Assembly: GCA_964542305.1 (NCBI GenBank)
Contig: CAZITX010000009.1
Span: forward strand, 1 to 64,000
Length of the DNA: 64,000 nucleotides
DNA from: DMER64 sp964542305
Lineage (GTDB): Bacteria; Bacteroidota; Bacteroidia; Bacteroidales; UBA932
Reading direction: 5' to 3'
Position 1 is the first letter of the stretch. Each line of letters starts with the position of its first letter. The notes under the pieces were generated by a model. That model was not told the origin of the DNA. It searched no databases and was given only the letters and a program-made list of their open reading frames with translations. The translations under genes were made by a program, and so were the position numbers. Positions 62,771 to 64,000 of the stretch are shown here, in pieces.

Positions 62771-64000
62771 ATGAACATTTCAGAAAAGATTCAGGCACTC
62801 AGAACACTTATGCAGGAAGCCGGCTGGGACGCAGCAGTAATCTCCGGTACAGATCCTCACGGAAGTGAATACCTGCCGGAACGTTGGCAGCAAAGAAAAT
62901 GGATTTCGGGTTTTACGGGTTCATACGGAACAGTGGTGATAACACGTGATCATGCAGGGTTGTGGACAGATACCAGGTACTTTATCCAATCCCGGAGGGA
63001 ACTGGAGGGAACCGAATTTGAATTACATCCCTTACGTGTACCCGAGGCCGTGGACTATCCGGAATGGCTGGCTGCCAAACTAAGCCCGGGAGCTGTTGTA
63101 GGCATTGACGGAGAATGTGTAACATACCGTGAGGCAGACCGGATGAAGAAGGTCCTGCAAGAACTGAACGCCACACTGGACAGCAGACCGTCTTTTCTCA
63201 ACGCTATATGGAATGACAGGCCCGAATTACCCATGAACCCGGTTTTTATTCTTGAAGAAAAATACAGCGGAAGATCTACACAAAAGAAATTGGAGCGTTT
63301 GCGCAAACAGTTCAAAGAGAAGAGCTGTTCGCACATCATTCTGAACAGTCTGGATCAGATTGCCTGGCTTTTCAATATTCGTTGTCACGATATACCATAC
63401 AATCCGGTAGCTGTTTCGTATGTCCTGGTTGATGAAAACGAAGCCACCCTGTTTGTTAGTCCCGGTAAAGTAAGTGAAAATGTCCGTAAAGTGCTCCGGG
63501 AACAGGGCGTAGATATCATGCCATATGATTCCCTCCCCGATGTTCTTCGATCCCTGCCGGATGGGACCGGGATAATGGCAGACGGGAACACACTTAATTA
63601 CAACGCATTCCATAATTTGCTTGCGCATTGTGCTGTTCTTGATCTTCAATCACCCGTACTCCACGATAAAGCCATTAAGAATCCGGTTGAAACAGAGGGC
63701 TTCAGAAAAGCATATTTGAATGACGGATTGGCCCTTGAACGGTTTTTTTTCTGGCTGGAAAAATCTCTGGAAAAGGACGTTATTTTTACAGAAACAGATG
63801 TCGCAAAAAAACTCTCCTGGATGCGAACCCTGGCAGAAGGAGCTATGGGAGACAGTTTTCAATATATCTCGGCATACGGTCCCAACGCCTCGCTGCCCCA
63901 TTATTCACCGAATCCCGCAACTGCCCTTACGCTCCTGAAAAAAGGGTTGTATCTGATAGATTCCGGCGGACATTATTTATACGGCACGACTGACACTACA
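62771..64000 (+). CDS. Xaa-Pro aminopeptidase (M24B), cut by window end
   Basis: The first 410 residues are present in one open frame from ATG 62771 to the window edge. The creatinase N-terminal domain covers about 5-150 (WISGFTGSYGTVVI, GLWTDTRYF), and a second N-terminal-like domain follows, as in the long eukaryote-type aminopeptidase P. The catalytic pita-bread domain begins near 310, and the first metal aspartate is in LLDSGG-like LIDSGGHYLYGTTD at the very end. It removes N-terminal residues before proline. It follows the POT gene by 3 nt. Confidence 0.9.
   Translation, partial: MNISEKIQALRTLMQEAGWDAAVISGTDPHGSEYLPERWQQRKWISGFTGSYGTVVITRDHAGLWTDTRYFIQSRRELEGTEFELHPLRVPEAVDYPEWLAAKLSPGAVVGIDGECVTYREADRMKKVLQELNATLDSRPSFLNAIWNDRPELPMNPVFILEEKYSGRSTQKKLERLRKQFKEKSCSHIILNSLDQIAWLFNIRCHDIPYNPVAVSYVLVDENEATLFVSPGKVSENVRKVLREQGVDIMPYDSLPDVLRSLPDGTGIMADGNTLNYNAFHNLLAHCAVLDLQSPVLHDKAIKNPVETEGFRKAYLNDGLALERFFFWLEKSLEKDVIFTETDVAKKLSWMRTLAEGAMGDSFQYISAYGPNASLPHYSPNPATALTLLKKGLYLIDSGGHYLYGTTDTT

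Overview
The window reads as a compact chromosomal segment from a member of the Bacteroidales (phylum Bacteroidota). The evidence is: many lipoprotein signal peptides on glycan enzymes; a DPP-IV, a PG_1098-type methyltransferase, a Porin_10-type porin and DUF4293, DUF5106 and DUF1080 proteins; and repeated promoter boxes of the Bacteroidota type (-7 TAnnTTTG, in a few places with a -33 TTG/TTTG about 19 nt upstream). Shine-Dalgarno sequences are not prominent. Genes are packed tightly. No gene-free stretch exceeds about 140 bases. Many neighbours overlap by ATGA-type junctions, and several convergent pairs overlap at their 3' ends. I saw no insertion sequence, prophage, CRISPR array or replication origin. 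Genus cannot be decided from the sequence alone.

Layout. 1-4.2 kb: phosphohexomutase and dTDP-4-dehydrorhamnose reductase (minus), divergent from a GT39-type membrane glycosyltransferase. 4.3-13.5 kb: a beta-mannan/galactomannan-type locus. A GH3 glucosidase (minus) is divergent from a five-gene plus-strand operon: CE7-type esterase, GH5 mannanase-like enzyme, GH27 alpha-galactosidase, GPH symporter, and a cellobiose/mannobiose 2-epimerase. 13.5-25.3 kb: a run of nine minus-strand genes with almost no spacing. In transcription order these are a steroid 5-alpha-reductase homologue, an Old Yellow Enzyme-family flavoprotein, an SDR dehydrogenase, a HAMP-terminated membrane receptor-like protein, TrkH, a RecD-like helicase, DPP-IV, a methyltransferase, and an M3-like metallopeptidase lipoprotein. 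25.3-31.1 kb: envelope genes (thioredoxin-like lipoprotein, putative porin, lytic transglycosylase, LolE-like permease). 31.1-33.4 kb: tRNA-Gly(CCC), a SirB1-type protein, a nucleoside phosphorylase, and a DUF4293 membrane protein behind a perfect palindromic divergent promoter. 33.5-36.7 kb: a three-gene 3-keto-glycoside-type operon (Gfo/Idh/MocA oxidoreductase, DUF1080, TIM-barrel isomerase family). 36.7-40.5 kb: TPR protein, M28 peptidase, outer-membrane barrel. 40.5-47.4 kb: uvrB-relA-uvrA in one operon. 47.5-53 kb: a probable single transcript of glucosaminidase, MltG, an RsmI-like methylase, FolB, MtaB and two half-size chromate transporters. 53-64 kb: cytidine deaminase, SRP RNA, mnmA, a CtpA-type protease, a phosphate-selective-type porin plus YeiH-family transporter, RNase Z, ribosomal protein S1, a POT-type transporter, and an Xaa-Pro aminopeptidase cut by the window end.

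Two accessory systems stand out. The first is the 5-alpha-reductase/flavoprotein/SDR trio (22.4-25.3 kb). It has the enzyme classes needed to reduce a 3-oxo-delta4-steroid or bile acid A-ring and is physically linked to an ion-transport/receptor pair. The second is the 3-keto-glycoside trio (33.5-36.7 kb), which matches a recently described non-hydrolytic route for glycoside cleavage. The mannan operon is also unusual because no SusC/SusD pair, GH26 or GH130 phosphorylase accompanies it in this window.
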